NCBI RefSeq assembly: GCF_028554725.1
Contig: NC_071671.1
Location: 24,799,501 to 24,863,500 of the forward strand
Length of the DNA: 64,000 nucleotides
Reading direction: 5' to 3'
Source: Zeugodacus cucurbitae
Taxonomy: Eukaryota; Arthropoda; Insecta; Diptera; Tephritidae
Part shown: positions 32,810 through 43,995 of the stretch, in pieces
Numbering within the stretch: the stretch's first letter is position 1
Layout of the letters: every line of letters starts with the position of its first letter
Notes under the pieces: generated by a model
Database searches by the model: none
What the model was told of the DNA's origin: nothing
The model's input: only the letters and a program-made list of their open reading frames with translations
Position numbers and translations under genes: made by a program

Positions 32810-34528
32810 GCTGATTTTGATGTATGTCTGCTTCTTCTTGGCGAGGAATAACTATTCACAATAATTCATGGAAATATAAATTGTTGTCATTGTGAATATT
32901 TTGTTGTTCTTTCAGTTTGCGCAAACTATAATCTGTCAAAGATAATTTGAAATCGAAAAATATTCGGCTTTTACCGTTATTCGAGAGATAATTACGTATT
33001 TAATTTTTTTCTTTTTAAAAATGAATTCGTTCTTTTAGTTTTTAGCAACAATCTTCTTCGGTTGGCTTGAGCTTATAGAATAGAAACTCGTTTAGGTCTG
33101 AGCGTTCCTATGTTCAAGAGGCTACAGAGGTTCCAGCTTCTCATCGTTCAGGATGAACAATATGTTCTTTTGTTCAAGAGGCAGCAAGTGTTCCAGCCCT
33201 TTGTCTCTCAGAATATCGTTTGGAAGGAGCGTTGGTGATGGTAGTAGTGGTCTGTCCATGACAAATATTTAGTTATACGACGACTTTCTATGGGGTTAGA
33301 TGTGATCAAAGTAATTAAGGATGTACTTCTTGGTGTTCCTTGTAATTTTGTCTACAACAAGTGTTGTTGTAGCGGGAGAAACCATTATCCAAATAATTTT
33401 GAAGATTTTAGACGTGTTGACAGTATGCTTTCCTTCCATTCAATCTAACTCAGCTATCGTGAGTATTTGAAAGTATATTTGATTGCATGATGTGAATGCA
33501 TAATGCGACTGTGTCCCGGGAGTTATACGGTTGCTTCCTCTACGTTGCTCTACTTTAAATACTGCTTTAACATCTGTATATGATCCGACCAAACATTTTC
33601 GACCGATTTCGTTCAAATAGGACTTCGAAGAGTAAGACAAATTAGTTTCTTTTTGGAATACTTCCATAAAAGTTCTCTCTTGTCGAGCAGCAGGAAGAGG
33701 GCTTTTTGTGACCAAGAAATGCTTGGTTCTTATATATAGTATATATCGAAGACACTGAATATGGAAAAGCTTTGATTCACCAAGTAAATTCTTCAGTTTT
33801 TGAAGAATGCTTTTCTAGTATTTAGCACTCGCCCTTGTCCACTTGACGCGAAACTTTCACTTATATAACTTTGTTTTTTTTTTTAAGTCCAAGTCACCGG
33901 CTTCTAATCGCACAATCAGTCTACATCCTTCTGCGGTCAGTCAGCTACTCAGCAAGAATACATACAAACCTACTCCAATACATAGCGAAGTGGTGTTCAT
34001 CAATATGCGTGACATTGAAAAATGCACACACCATTTTACATGCAACACCTTCGCATATTAAACAACAACAATAGCAAAAACATATAAGTAAAAAAGCAAC
34101 ACCCTCACGATACCAGCGAAAAAAATGAAGAAAAAAGTCAATAACGGAAGTGGTAAGCAAAGAAGGCCACAGTTAGCGCTAGAAGCTTTAAACTAGCCAG
34201 GGGACTTTGGCTAGAATTTATGCATTCAAGTACTAACAACCGTACATGTGTATGTATGTACATATGTCCATATCCATATGATTTTTGTATATCAAGTTTA
34301 AGGACTTTCTTAAATTGTTCATACATACAAACAAGTGAAAATCGAATTTTTGGAATCAACAATGGGGCATTTTGTAAAAATCTTCACCAGAAGAATAGGT
34401 CAGAATTTACAATCTCTTCTGCAGTCTAAGTAGTAAGTTGAGCTTGGTGAACGGTTGAGTTTATGGGCTTATTCTTTCTAGATCGGTTCGAAGTATGGAT
34501 CATAAATCCGTTTGAAGCTGGTCCTAAA
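32810..34528. other. Upstream of LTO1, no gene seen
   Basis: The LTO1 promoter must lie at the left edge; I see no TATA, DRE or Motif-1 element near it. A weak 63-base local repeat (TTCAAGAGGC...GTTCCAGC) occurs twice at about 33,112-33,200. The 91-residue - strand ORF at 33,440-33,715 resembles nothing known. Confidence 0.45.
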
Positions 34529-34868
34529 AGTGGGGTTTTTCATAGTGTTTATTCGTTACTTGTATTCTGATTCCCTAAACTCGTATTATAATATACATAC
34601 CCGATCTCTAAAAACCCTCCGAGCCAAATTCTTAAGGAAAGATACGAAGTAAACTACTGAAATATTGCTCAAAGGTTAATAATTTCAATTGATTGCCATA
34701 GTGGGTTTTTCACAGTGTTTATTCGTTACTTGTATTCTGATTCACTAAACTTATATTATAATATACACATGTACACGATCTCAAAAACCCTCTGAGCCAA
34801 AATTCTAAAAGAAAGATACGAAGTAAACTACTGAAATATTGCTCAAAGATTAATAATTTCAATTGATA
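34529..34868. repeat. Tandem duplication of a 171-base unit
   Basis: Two head-to-tail copies, 34,529-34,699 and 34,700-34,868, share GTTTATTCGTTACTTGTATT, GAAAGATACGAAGTAAACTA and AATTTCAATTGAT with about 90% identity by eye. No coding content and no other copies are seen in the window. Confidence 0.85.
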
Positions 34869-35127
34869 CTACAGAGACATATTGATATATAGAGAACATA
34901 TTGGATAACCAACAATAAATCCTCAAAACTACCATATGGAGGAGGAGATAAGAGGAAGGTGGAAGGGGAGAGAAGTCAAACCTATTTGGAGAATATTTTT
35001 TTTTTCTTGGCAAAGTTTTATAAGTTACCTCGAGATAACTTGTCGTGTTAAGTTTGGTTTTAAAGGCAACTGGGTCTCCATTCCTGAGAGATAGCATGCA
35101 TAGTGAAAAATATGGACAGTTGATTAA

Positions 35128-35645
35128 CCCTCTCATGTCCGAATTAAAACGGGCGGAGCTAACATTTTTTTAGGACAGATATATATTAGTCTTAACTCAA
35201 ATATGAAATGATAAAAATTTTAAAGTCCTGTGTATCCTGGATCATTAGTTACAGGATGTTGCTTATAGGCACAAATTAAATTATTATAAATAAACTAAAC
35301 ACTTTTCTCATGATTTTTTTTTTTTTAATAACTCTCTTATCTTTACTCATTTATATAGTTCACTTTGTTTTAACATAAAACAATTATTTTTATATTTTTG
35401 AACACTTTTTGTATAACCACTTTTGTATAACTTTTTTCGCGAAACGATTTTTGCCAATTTCTCTCTGCGGCGAACTCTAACTGAATGAACATGTGCACAG
35501 CGCATATCAGAAAAAGTAACTGTAAGATTGCACAACACATAAATCTACATAATTGAAAAAACCGCTGGTCAAAAATATTTAAATAACGAGAATTAGAAGC
35601 CGGTAAGTACAATGTTGCCTATAGGCAACATCGGGCATGAAAGGG
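35128..35645. mobile_element. piggyBac-like MITE (518 bp) with TTAA duplication
   Basis: The ends are inverted: left CCCTCTCATGTCCGA and right (reverse complement) CCCTTTCATGCCCGA. They are flanked by TTAA at 35,124-35,127 and 35,646-35,649, the piggyBac target. Next to the right end lies the perfect 20-base palindrome ATGTTGCCTATAGGCAACAT (35,612-35,631), and a degraded version occurs near the left end at 35,256. There is no transposase, so it is non-autonomous. It relies on an autonomous piggyBac-type relative that is not in the window. Confidence 0.85.
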
Positions 35646-35649
35646 TTAA

Positions 35650-37326
35650 GAACACATCAAAGATAATTTTTTATTTCTCTGAACCAAAGAATCCTGCATT
35701 CATTGAGATTCTTCGGTTCAGATTAATAAAAAAGGAATGAGATACCGAAAGAGAGGGTTCCAAGTTTTAGAAATTAAGGGAGCTTACGCCAAAAGACTTT
35801 CTCTATCCAATGGAATTCTGTTCATTAGCTGATGATTGCAAAAAAATGTAATATGCAAACCAGAACCAATTCTACAACTCGATCGGACTTATAAAAACTC
35901 TGACCAAATGCCAAAGGCTTTAATTGGTAACTTCGTCGAAAATACGGACCGGTTTGCAAAAAGAAACAAAAGATTAGTCAAAGGATGAGAGTTGGTATTG
36001 ATAGAGTCATTATGAGGGTTTTTGCAAAGAATTTTCCAAAATCGAAGAAATACACTACGATCCGCTACATAAATCTTCATCGATTACTTGACTCTAGTTT
36101 AGAAGTTGTTGAAATAAACTGTCATTTATTTTCTAACCTTAAAATGTATGAAAACTGTAGCTGAAAAGTAAATATGAATCGGTCTTGATAATAGAAGGAG
36201 CTCAGTGACTGTAGACTTTTTTAAGGAGTTTCTTTTTAAGAGTAGATAGTGTGAACTGCTCTCAATGATCTCATTCTCTCTCTCTCACTCACTTACTCTT
36301 ATAAAATAACTAATGAGACGTCACACGAGTTATCTTTTGATATTATTCGTCTTGAACCCTAACGTTGGTCGGTTAAAGGTTACCACGAGTATAGCACACT
36401 CACATACAAACATATAGTTGGAAATATATGTATACATATGTATGTGTCTCAGCGCGACCACGTGGCGGAAATTCCGCATGTGCCATAGTGAAAGTGAATT
36501 CAACACATAAATTACTACAAACGCCCTCCTTATATACATCAAAGTATATATGTATGTCAACATATTTGTGCAAATATGCGTTTCCCCATTCGCGTGCATG
36601 GTGACCATTTTTATAATACTTGAATACCGTTAAATTACAGACATGTCTGCTGCTGTTCAACACCAATGTTGCAAACTCAGACACATATACATATAAATAA
36701 CGTCATAAATATAGTGGACAGTAGAATGTTAAGCCTTTACTTTTTCATATTGTATTTGATTTGCTGATTTTTTTCGTTTCGTTTTGTTTTTGTATTTCAC
36801 TTTGTTTGTTGTTGCAAATATCCACACATACATATAAATGCCACACGGCGCCATAAAAGGCGTACACCATTATATTTGTTCAATGCTGACGCTTCAGTCT
36901 GACTTTTATAGTAAATAATACCTATGTATATATGTATATAAATAGCAGTAAGTATGTAGCTACAACATGAAGTGGTTAATAATAAATAGCTTGTCTGATT
37001 ATTGCATACAATTTGAGTTGACCGGGCGGTCACACTGCGAGTGTCAGGACATTCATTAAATGCCTACGTACTTGCTTCGGTGTTGAGTTTTCTATATACA
37101 TAAATAAATAGATAGACATTGAGTTGGTAATCATTGACGACTCAATCAAAGGAAAGTTTTATTTTGAAAATTGTTTGTCCTCATAGCTTCTATAAAGCTC
37201 ATTGGACACTTATTTGTGTAATACTTGCTTGATAATTCGTAAATGCCATCGGGAAATCCTTCACGAATACTTTCTTTTTAACACCCGAAGACCGAATTGA
37301 TATTTCCAGGAACTAGTTATCGTTAG
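35650..37326. other. Intergenic stretch with a Motif-1 site
   Basis: No gene is seen. CGGTCACACTG at 37,027-37,037 matches the fly Motif 1 / M1BP promoter consensus, but no coding exon is recognised on either side. TATG and ATAC runs occur at 36,420-36,450. Confidence 0.45.
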
Positions 37327-37663
37327 TTTATGGTCCTCAGAACATAGGCAACGGTGAATACCGCAGACTATGGAATGATGACATTGACATAGTTCTGCAA
37401 ATAAAAAGACAGCGGCTACGCTGGCTAGATCATGTTGTCCGAATGTACGAAAACACTCCAGCTCTGAAAGTGTTCGATGCAGTACCCGCCGGAGGAAGCC
37501 GCGGAAGGGGAAGGCTTCCACTCCGTTGGAGGGACCAAGTGGAGAGCGACCTGGTTACACTTGGGGTATCCAACTGGCGCCGAACTGCGAAGGAGAGAGA
37601 GAAGTGGCGCACTATCGCCGATTCGGCTATAACCGGCTAAACGGTTGTAACGCCAATCACACG
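37327..37663 (+). mobile_element. RTE-like element, 3' end fragment
   Basis: This + strand fragment matches the 3' end of the RTE-like element at 5,670-8,508 at high identity: HVVRM, ENTPALKVFDAVPAGGSRGR, LRWRDQVESDLVTLG, ending NGYN..CNANH-type sequence and AACGCCAATCAC. Relative to the long copy it has lost about 24 bases near 37,372 (the ELYELYDD region). It is a 5'-truncated dead copy. Confidence 0.88.
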
Positions 37664-39747
37664 CTGATAGTCCTTTCCTCGAACTGCATCAACTCATTAT
37701 AGTTTCCTTTCTAAGAAAGGCCGACTAAACGATTTTCATGACTGTGTCTTCCTTCAACTCAAGTCTCTTATCAATGCACCAGTTTTTTTATGTTTCATGC
37801 CAGAATACGAATCGTGGTTAGATCTGTAAATAATGTTGGGTGGAGGCTGCTAAATATCCGTCAGATTCTAACAAAGTTTCCGGAAAACCGAAAATAAGGA
37901 GTTTGATTCTACGAAGGACTATTACTACTCCACCACTACAACCACATAAGCTATATCTCACACAAATCTCGGAATGATCTTATTCAAAGTTAACCTCTAT
38001 CCTAACTTTCTTTAATACAACAACTTTACGTTTGGTAAAGAAGTAATAACGAATACCTTGACTTAGAACTTACTTGGACAGAATTTGTGATATCCATGCA
38101 CATTTTAAAAATCGGTTTTGATTAAACTTCAGGACTATAATTTTTTACACTCATGTTAACAACGGTTCACTCAGGCCTATATCATGCGAGTTCTGGAATT
38201 TTTGATCCATCTGTTATTAAGGAATGTAACGAATATCATGGTATTTATTTGTTTCTCTAGTAGTTTGGGGATCTGAGTTTAAATAGGTTATTAGCTTAAT
38301 CGGTCAGATATAAAATAGATGAAGGTTCATGGTGACGGTTCTTCTCTTGAAGGCACTTAAATGCCAGATGTTTTGCCTCTGGATGAGTCAGACCGCCCTG
38401 ATCTAGGTTCTCAAAAATTACAAGGATTTTAGAGATCTTCACATCGATCTTAATATCACTTCACCTTAGAATCCACGCTATTAGGAAGCTATAAATGTAA
38501 TTTTGGGGACTTTATTTTTTAGGGAGTTTTCTAGGGGAAGTGGAAGAGATTCATGTTTTCTTGATAATTCTTTACTGAGCATTCTTCTTTCATATCTCAC
38601 TAGACTTACTGCCTTTGCCGGTCAGAGGGCGCTACTGTAACTTTCTAACCTAATTAAATTTGAAACTTCCCTTAGAAGTTTTTATCTTTAAATTTTATTT
38701 TTATTATACCGTTATTATTTATGTACGCGTGTGCTTCTGTTCGTTACGCGAATTTGCCGCAAATACTTAAACAATCCCAACATTTACGACTAAAACTGTA
38801 CATACTAGAGAATTAATGTCAATATACAAACTTGCTTGTGTAAATATTTGCGAATACATACATTGTACAGAAGTGATAGGTGAATTATCCTGAGGTTAAA
38901 GACTTGATTCAAATTTCAAATAAAACAGCTGTCATTCTGAGGTTGCATTCCAACATTGAGAGTGAAAACGATGAGGGCAGTTAGTTATATACCTAATAAA
39001 GTATTGCTTGCAAATTTTAATTTGACTTATAATCTATGGCTAGGTGGCGCTGGGATTAATGAACTTCATTAAAATCCGGATGGATCTCAGTACATCTGTT
39101 CCATTCATAAGTCTCCTGAAATTTATTTTCACAATTGAAGATTTTTTATAGCATATACGGAAGGCTACTAAATAGTTTGAGAACAAAGATCACTAAGGAA
39201 ACATATGTCTATATAAACTTGAGATAGAGAATAGGGCATATTATAGACTAATATTTGAATAAAAGACAAAGTATACCTGGAACAGACCTTGGCCAAATCA
39301 AAATCCGTGTCTGTTCCAGTTATGTAGAACCGACTGTCGTGAGAATAAGTTTATTATTTGACTGTTACCACAACTACATATATGACTTGACTCTATATTC
39401 AACCATAATTCAAAGAAGTTTTGGGTCGTTTCACAGAACTGGACGAAATATGTGAATACCAGGGATAAGGAAAGATATTACTAAGATTGGTTTATTAAAG
39501 AGAACTAAATATCTATACTGCTCAAAACGGTCCTGAAAGACGAAAGCTTAAGAGGTTTTACACAGTTGATTGGAAATTTCAACTTCAGTAAGAAAGTGAA
39601 TGTTTTTAGAGAGACATATGTATATGGACTCAACAAGGACTCAATCAAGAAGGTAAGTGGAATTTTATTATCGAACCGTACACTTTTTGAAATTCCAAAG
39701 GTGAGGGCTGGGCATGGATGTATTAGGAATCAAAAAATAGTTAGAAC
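37664..39747. other. Intergenic stretch, no gene seen
   Basis: Balanced to AT-rich DNA with no protein-like ORF, no RNA gene and no recognised transposon. Confidence 0.5.
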
Positions 39748-40913
39748 AAGTAAGGAAGGGCTAAGTTCGGGTGTAACCGAACATTTTATACTCTCGCAAT
39801 TTATTTATTTAACTTTATTTATATTATATAATACACAATTTGACCCACATATCCGTCATATATATTGTATAAAGTCCATTGAAAGTTGGAAACCCTAATA
39901 TTAGGTTAGAAGCACCGAGGTCTTCATGTTTGATATATGGGGCCTTGAAAACATATGGTCCGATTTTGGCGACTTTTAGAATGGGGCTGCCACGCTATAA
40001 ACATAGTATTTGTGCAAAGTTCTGCACCGATATCTTCACTAGTGCTTACTTTATATATTGTAAAGTAAACGATTCAGATCATCTTCAAAGTTCTGGTATA
40101 TAGGAAGTAGGCGTGGTTGTGAAGCCATTTGGCCTATTTTCACAACATATCATTGGGATGTAAGGAAACTATTACAAACCAAGTTTCATTGAAATCGGTC
40201 GAGTAGTTCCGGAGGTATGGTTTTTGACCCATTAGTGGGCGACGCCACGCCCATTTTCCATTTTGTAAAAAAATCTGAGTGCAGCTTCTATCTTCCATTT
40301 CTTTTGTGAAATCTAGTGTTTCTGACGTTTTTCGCTAGTGAGTTAACCCACTTTTAGTAATTTTCAACTTTAACCTTTGTATGGGAGGTGGGCGTGGTTA
40401 TTATCCGATTTCTTTCATTTTTGGACTGTATTAAGAAGTGGCTAAAAAAACGATTTGGTTTATATAGCTCTATTGGTTTCCGAGATATGTACAAAAAACC
40501 TATTTGGAGGCCCACCTCCCCAAAAAAATTACATCCAAATATGCTCCTTCATAGTTCGATCCTTCATACCAAATTTTATTTCCATAGCTTTGTTATGGCA
40601 CTTTATGTGTTTTCGGTTTTCGTCATTTTGTGGGCGTGGCAGTGGCCCGATTTTGCTCATTTTCCTATGGTGTCAAGAAATAAGTGTGCCAAGTTTCAAT
40701 AAGATATCTTAATTTTTACTCAAGTTACAGCTTGTACAGACGGACGGACGGACAGACAGACATCCGGATTTGAACTACACTCTTCACCCTGATCTCTTTG
40801 GTATACATATATAACCCTATATCTAACTCGTTTAGTTTTGGGTGTTACAAACATCCGTTATGTGAACAAAACTATAATACTCTCTAGCAAATTTGTTGCG
40901 AGCGTATAAAAAT
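39748..40913 (-). mobile_element. HINE-like repeat, copy 5 (complete short form)
   Basis: It begins AAGTAAGGAAGGGCTAAG and GTTCGGGTGTAACCGAAC, and TTTTATACTCTCGCAA follows. It ends with the left hairpin and GCGAGCGTATAAAAATT. The microsatellite GACGGACGGACGGACAGAC lies at about 40,740. Same layout and size (about 1.17 kb) as copy 2, opposite orientation. Confidence 0.9.
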
Positions 40914-41621
40914 TAAATTATCGCAGCGAAGGTGCTATATTCAGTAAAAATGTTCGTACGATAGCTAAGGAGCGGCTAAGAGGTAAGCGGTTGAGCGGCG
41001 AGTTTGAACGGCATTTCTGAGCGGTTCATTGTTAAAATGTTGTTGTCAAGGGCAGTCCGTTTGATGTTTTTAAGTGAAAATCGTCTTGCCTAATTATGTT
41101 TCATACAAGGTGGTCGTACCTAGACGCAAAAGAGTTCTGGGCTGCTCATTTGCTGTCATCCCCTTATAGAGAAAAAAAACGATCACTGTAAAATATTATT
41201 TGAACCAGTAATACAAATTCCAAAGATAGTAGGTCAGAACAGCTACTGAAGTATTGGTTCATCATATCCAAAGCACACTGTGCGATACAAAAATAAATAT
41301 CACCAAATAATTGACAAAATTTAACGGCATCCCAAACCTTAACACATTTTCCGGAATAACTACACGACATTTATGAAATTAACATACTTCCGTGAAATAT
41401 TCATGAAAAACTTCACAATGACGCTCTACCTTCAAGCAAAGCAATGACAAATCCAAATGGAATCATTTACCAACCTACAACAACAATAAAACCAAACTAA
41501 AATACATGGAATTCGCGTTTTTTGTTATTATTTTTTAGAGGCTTCCAAGTTGTTGTTGTTTTTTCGATCGGAATTAAATCATGGTATGTGAGTACTATAT
41601 TGTTTTTGTTGTTGTTAACGG

Positions 41622-41660
41622 TATAAAAGCCTTCAGCATATGCAGACTGGCACGCGATAT
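41622..41660 (+). promoter_or_regulatory. Candidate TATA promoter
   Basis: GGTATAAAAGCC (TATAAAA 41,622-41,628) is followed by CAGACTGG and, further on, leader-like sequence (AACAGCAAAAAAAAAGTGAAAG, split by the annotation limit into words AACAGC and AAAGTGAAAG). No coding exon follows within reach. A (CA)n tract at 41,854-41,878 lies downstream. Confidence 0.35.
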
Positions 41661-41853
41661 ACTACGCGACAAGCAACTATAATCATATTCTAGTGCACAA
41701 CAGCAAAAAAAAAGTGAAAGCAGGGTTATATGTATATATCTATATACATATAGATGTAGTATATATATTCGGAACAGCTGCTGGAACGGCACAGAAGGTT
41801 AACAGGAAGGTTCACACTCCAGCCACTCATACTCCAAGGAATTGCATACACTT

Positions 41854-41878
41854 CACACACACACACACACACACACAC
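41854..41878. repeat. (CA)n microsatellite
   Basis: About twelve CA units. Confidence 0.85.
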
Positions 41879-42129
41879 GCATACAACCACATTTGGTATG
41901 CCGCATGCGAAATATACTAAGTAACGGTTTGTAAGTTATACTTAGTTCGATGGAGTAATGGACACCATGCCACCAGACAGCTGGAGCGATGGGCGATTTT
42001 GGGCGGTACGCCGCGACTCCAGTAGTCGCGCCGGCATGCAAGCAAACACACCCATACTCATTTAGAAGCTTATGAAGTTCAGCCAGCCGTCGTGACAACG
42101 CTGCCGCTTCTGGTTGATTTTGATGCTCG

Positions 42130-42560
42130 TTGGGGAAAAAACAATCGCTCACTTGCCGCTTCATTCAGTCCTTTGATGGCTGCGAAAAGACTTTGACGCG
42201 CGCAAAGTCCTTTCACGACAACGACGAAAATCAACGAACACCGAAGAGTAAACTACGAACACATACAAACAAAGCAAAGAAAATAAAAAACAAAAGCAAC
42301 AATAACAAAGTATCGTGCGAGCTCGAGTCATTCAACGCTGCGCAGTTGGTGGTGCGCTCGCTAGTGTAACGCAGTTAGTCGCTTAAAACCGTCTAAAGTC
42401 AGTAAAGCACTTAAGCTTAGCGCCTACATAGTATTTGGCTAGCATACGTGTACTAGCGCACAGTGTTGCATAGTGTAAAGTGTTGCGGAGCCGCGAAGTG
42501 TTTGCCTAGCGGTCGGCGGTGGTGTTTGTTGTTAGTGACGTCGGTCGCAGTACGGTTGCA
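42130..42560 (+). promoter_or_regulatory. Candidate noncoding first exon / promoter island
   Basis: About 430 bases with clearly higher GC than the surroundings. TCAGTC initiator-like words occur at about 42,165 and TCAGTA at about 42,396. The A-rich, CAA-rich leader style (AAAACAAAAGCAACAATAAC) is typical of fly 5' UTRs. The following kilobase is AT-rich and intron-like. It could be the start of a large gene extending to the right beyond the window. The overlapping ORFs (79 and 103 residues) resemble no protein. Confidence 0.3.
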
Positions 42561-43490
42561 CTCGTAGTAATTTTAACGGCTAACGACAATGTATTGACGT
42601 AATTAGTATTAGGCAGAAGAAAAAAATAGAAAATGAAATAAAATTCACGAAAAAAAATCAAAAAATATATGTAAAGTATAGTATATGAGAAAAAAATTGT
42701 GTTTGTTTGAGGGAAGTGCAGTCATAACGATACGTAAGAAAATACATAAGTCGGAGGATAAATTAAATAAAAAGTATTTCAGAATAATAAAAGTACTAAC
42801 TGAAGTGTTTAGAAAGAACAATGAAAATAAAATATATATAAATTTAAATATGTGTTTTGTCTATACTAAATAAAAAATTAATTAGCAACGCGTTTCTCGC
42901 GTGACGCATTTATTGTGGCTTAAGCTGTTTGGCACTAAATCGCAATTATTTTTTCCGGATATAGTTGAACGGATTTGTAAGCAGTTGTTAAATAAAAAAC
43001 AGTGGGATGATTACAAAAACAAAGAAAGCAATAAAAAAATAAAGAAATAAAAAAGTAAAAGAAAATAAATATAATATTAATAAATAAACAAAATTAAAAA
43101 AAAAATTCCAAAAAATTCCTCTTAAAAAATTATATTTTTAGTATAAATTTAAAACGAAATAAAGTTAATTGAAGAAGATAAAAAAAAAACTTTTTAACTA
43201 TAAAAAATTTATGAAAATATACCAAATTTAATTTTTTTAATATAATACTTTTTCGGAATAAATTTTTAACGAAAATATGATAATAAAAATTGCAAATATA
43301 ATAAATTAAAAAATTATAGAAATGTTTTTTAATAAATATAATATTTTTTTAATGATTAATTTTAAACGAAAATAAACTAAAAAATAAATTATTACTTTAA
43401 ACAAATTGCAAAATAAACAAACAATTTTTTATTTTTTTTTTTTAATAAATTTCTAAATATATAAGTTGATAAATTAAAATAAAAACTAGA
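42561..43490. other. AT-rich stretch, no gene seen
   Basis: Mostly A runs; nothing recognised. Confidence 0.5.
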
Positions 43491-43995
43491 TTTTATACTC
43501 TCGCAATTTATTGAAGAAATTTTATTAAGATAACACACAAATTTACCCATAAATTCGGTATAAATTTAATAGAATAACGAAAATCGTCATATATAGTATA
43601 TGAGGTAATTCCTGAACCGATATCACTTAATTTTGCTAAGATATCTCACATATTAACCAATACATATATGCGGAATAAAGCCCACCGTATTTTTTAAAAA
43701 CATATAATTAGGTATATGGGAGCTGGTAGATGTTATGACCCGACCTTAATAATGTTTGGAACAGAGACACACTATTAAAAGAAAACAATTTTCTCTGAAT
43801 TACAAGAATTTACATGAGAGATTTACCCATATTTTCGGTTAAAATTAACCCTTAGGCGCATGTTCCATATCTAGGGCCTTGAAAAGTTATAGTTCGTTTT
43901 CGACAATTTTTTCACAAGTGAAGCCAGAGATGGTATGCACTATTTGTGTAAAGTTTTATTCCGCTATCTTCATTGGTTCCTTATGTTCATATATA

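Noticed and set aside
33440..33715. 91-residue - strand ORF
   Set aside because: No motif, no splice context and no repeat similarity; length compatible with chance.
41853..42164. 103-residue - strand ORF ending in CVCVCV
   Set aside because: Its C-terminus is the (CA)n microsatellite, and the rest resembles no protein family.
42130..42369. 79-residue + strand ORF
   Set aside because: Lys/Asn-rich translation of leader-like sequence; no family resemblance. The region is more plausible as a 5' UTR.
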